Shown here: positions 8,051 through 8,747 of the stretch, piece by piece
How the letters are laid out: each line of letters begins with the position of its first letter
Numbering within the stretch: the stretch's first letter is position 1
Assembly (NCBI GenBank): GCA_019412865.1
Contig: DXOJ01000723.1
Location: forward strand, 1 to 8,747
Source: Bacteroides sp.
Lineage (GTDB): Bacteria; Bacteroidota; Bacteroidia; Bacteroidales; Bacteroidaceae
DNA length: 8,747 nucleotides
Direction of reading: 5' to 3'
Notes under the pieces: model-generated
What the model saw: the letters and a program-made list of their open reading frames with translations, nothing else
Databases searched by the model: none
What the model was told of the DNA's origin: nothing
Made by a program: the position numbers and the translations under genes

Positions 8051-8160
8051 TTTTCCTACCGAACTTTTACTCTTGAATCACATTTTTCTTACCGAATATT
8101 TTGCTGCTAAATACGTAAATCCTACCGAATATCAAAAAGACTATTACTTTTCTACCAAAT
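8051..8160. repeat. Phased TACCGAA repeats (candidate operator array)
   Basis: Four copies of a short motif are evenly placed: TACCGAA at 8057-8063, 8090-8096 and 8123-8129, and TACCAAA at 8153-8159, giving steps of 33, 33 and 30 bases, close to three helical turns. The fuller unit reads roughly TTTTC(C/T)TACCGAAT, and the first two units also share AAT/AC positions in their tails; the rest of each unit has diverged. On the operon strand the core reads TTCGGTA. The array directly precedes the -7 box of the ATPase operon, so binding sites of one regulator on one helix face is the likeliest reading. Confidence 0.55.
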
Positions 8161-8224
8161 TTTCTTTGTTTTTGTAGTCTGAATTCTGGCAAAAGAACGC
8201 AAGAAAACATGGAACGAAAGAATG

Positions 8225-8341
8225 GATTATTTTTCTGATAACTAGCAAGTTGAATTTTTCGTAGTGAATAATGTGTATCAGAGGTTATGCAAGGGGAAAA
8301 TCGCGGAATATGATACGGGGTGGAATAGTTGCCTTCAGTGA
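8225..8341 (+). pseudogene. Decayed 3' end of a second MNT-HEPN gene
   Basis: In one + frame the translation is D-Y-F-S-D-N-stop-Q-V-E-F, then 8 residues, then RLCKGKIAEYDT, ending at TGA 8339-8341. It aligns with the C-terminus of the intact MNT-HEPN protein (DFGISQEQLEY ... RLCKEKIAEYDT). The first block aligns without gaps, with TAG 8243-8245 replacing a Glu codon, and about five residues are missing in the middle. At base level 8285-8316 matches 2673-2704 at 28 of 32 positions, and three of the four differences are silent. That pattern suggests an old paralogue that diverged under selection before decaying. No 5' part of the gene is found nearby. Confidence 0.65.
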
Positions 8342-8412
8342 AATAAAGAGGTGTCGCATTTATGAATTGAATTCAGTTTACGCAACTCTATGAAATAAAA
8401 AACAAAATATAT

Positions 8413-8513
8413 CTGTCATCTGTCACGGATTATAATCTAACTTGCAGAGTATAAGAACTTAATAGCGTGACAGCACAAGGTGACAGCAGTGTGATAGCAA
8501 TAATGCTGTCACC
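8413..8513. repeat. Cluster of TGACAG/CTGTCA sites with a 10-bp inverted repeat
   Basis: Five exact copies of the hexamer TGACAG or its complement lie within 100 bases: CTGTCA at 8413-8418, 8420-8425 and 8506-8511, and TGACAG at 8468-8473 and 8481-8486, plus a one-base variant TGATAG at 8492-8497. GGTGACAGCA (8479-8488) and TGCTGTCACC (8504-8513) form a perfect inverted repeat with a 15-base loop. No T-run follows on either strand, so it is unlikely to be an intrinsic terminator. It may be an operator cluster or debris from the non-coding part of a neighbouring mobile element. Confidence 0.5.
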
Positions 8514-8631
8514 CCCCAAAAAGAGATCAAAGATACTGTTTGGAATTTGATAGTATCAGCTATAGAAAGAGATAAGTCGTTCAATTTATTATCCCCGTAC
8601 TTATGAATTGTGCCCTGCCTTTAAACTAACG

Positions 8632-8692
8632 GTTTCAAGGCGTGAAACTGTTGGTTCTGCGGTTTGAAACTTTAGTTTCATACGCTTGAAAC
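8632..8692. repeat. Nested GTTTC/GAAAC inverted repeat
   Basis: The left arm (8632-8649) begins GTTTCAAG and ends TGAAACT; the right arm (8674-8692) begins AGTTTCA and ends CTTGAAAC. Fifteen bases pair across the arms with a small 3/4-base internal bulge and a 24-base centre, which itself holds GTTTGAAAC (8662-8670). Each arm is also an imperfect palindrome, so both a cruciform and several dyad binding sites are possible. It lies in the gene-free right end, probably upstream of or inside a feature that continues beyond the window. Confidence 0.5.
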
Positions 8693-8747
8693 GTAACTAC
8701 TCAGGTATAAAGTCATATTGATACTTCTCACTGTTCAAGAACAGCAA

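Larger units (their letters stand above)
8342..8747. other. Gene-free, structured right end
   Basis: No convincing coding sequence was found on either strand; all frames break into short pieces. Besides the two repeat structures listed separately, there is a 6-bp inverted pair GATACT/AGTATC (8532-8537 and 8552-8557) and a palindrome CTGTTC-AA-GAACAG (8731-8744) at the very edge. The density of dyads suggests a regulatory or mobile-element region that continues outside the window. Confidence 0.4.

Noticed and set aside
8051..8160. CRISPR array
   Set aside because: The repeat core is only about 7-14 bases and diverges between copies, there are no true spacers, and no cas genes are present.
2672..8316. 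Recent target-site duplication flanking an inserted element
   Set aside because: The two MNT-HEPN tail copies differ mostly at silent third positions and by a small deletion, which indicates old paralogues rather than a fresh duplication.
8271..8393. A 40-codon + strand frame starting ATG at 8271
   Set aside because: It has no recognisable product, no ribosome binding site and overlaps the MNT-HEPN remnant, which explains the region better in another frame.
8479..8513. Rho-independent terminator
   Set aside because: The stem is perfect, but the loop is long and no T-run follows on either strand.

Overview
The window looks like chromosomal or accessory DNA of a Bacteroides-like member of the Bacteroidota. 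The support is AT-rich coding sequence, two upstream regions carrying the TAnnTTTG -7 box typical of that phylum, little use of strong Shine-Dalgarno sites, and gene families common there (SWIM zinc-finger/helical-repeat protein, nucleotidyltransferase-HEPN fusion, AAA_14/DUF4143 ATPase). No rRNA, tRNA, CRISPR array or complete insertion sequence was seen.

Left part (1-2735, + strand): the 3' main part of a SWIM zinc-finger protein that begins outside the window, then a promoter and a 300-residue protein joining an N-terminal nucleotidyltransferase (MNT-like) to a C-terminal HEPN domain. Middle part (2869-8047, - strand): three genes that read as one transcription unit from a promoter near 8040. 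In order they are an AAA_14/DUF4143 ATPase with a C-terminal PD-(D/E)XK-like signature; a 950-residue protein combining a coiled coil, a Cys cluster, an archaeo-eukaryotic primase (AEP) domain, a DECH superfamily 2 helicase and a phospholipase-D-like C-terminus; and, 12 bases later, a CoiA-like zinc-ribbon/nuclease protein. The AEP-helicase-nuclease architecture matches what has been described computationally as TOTE-type conflict systems. The tightly coupled CoiA-like nuclease makes a plausible two- or three-gene nucleic-acid-targeting module. A defence role is inferred, not shown.

Right part (8048-8747): no intact gene, but dense structure. Four short TACCGAA-type repeats at 33/33/30-base spacing sit directly upstream of the ATPase promoter. 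A decayed 3' end of a second MNT-HEPN gene lies at 8225-8341. A cluster of TGACAG/CTGTCA sites with a perfect 10-bp inverted repeat follows, then a nested GTTTC/GAAAC inverted repeat.

The - strand module is bracketed by gene debris: a remnant resembling the HipA kinase catalytic loop (about 2736-2830, - strand) at its 3' side and the MNT-HEPN remnant upstream of its promoter. This suggests a site with repeated turnover of toxin-antitoxin and defence-like genes.
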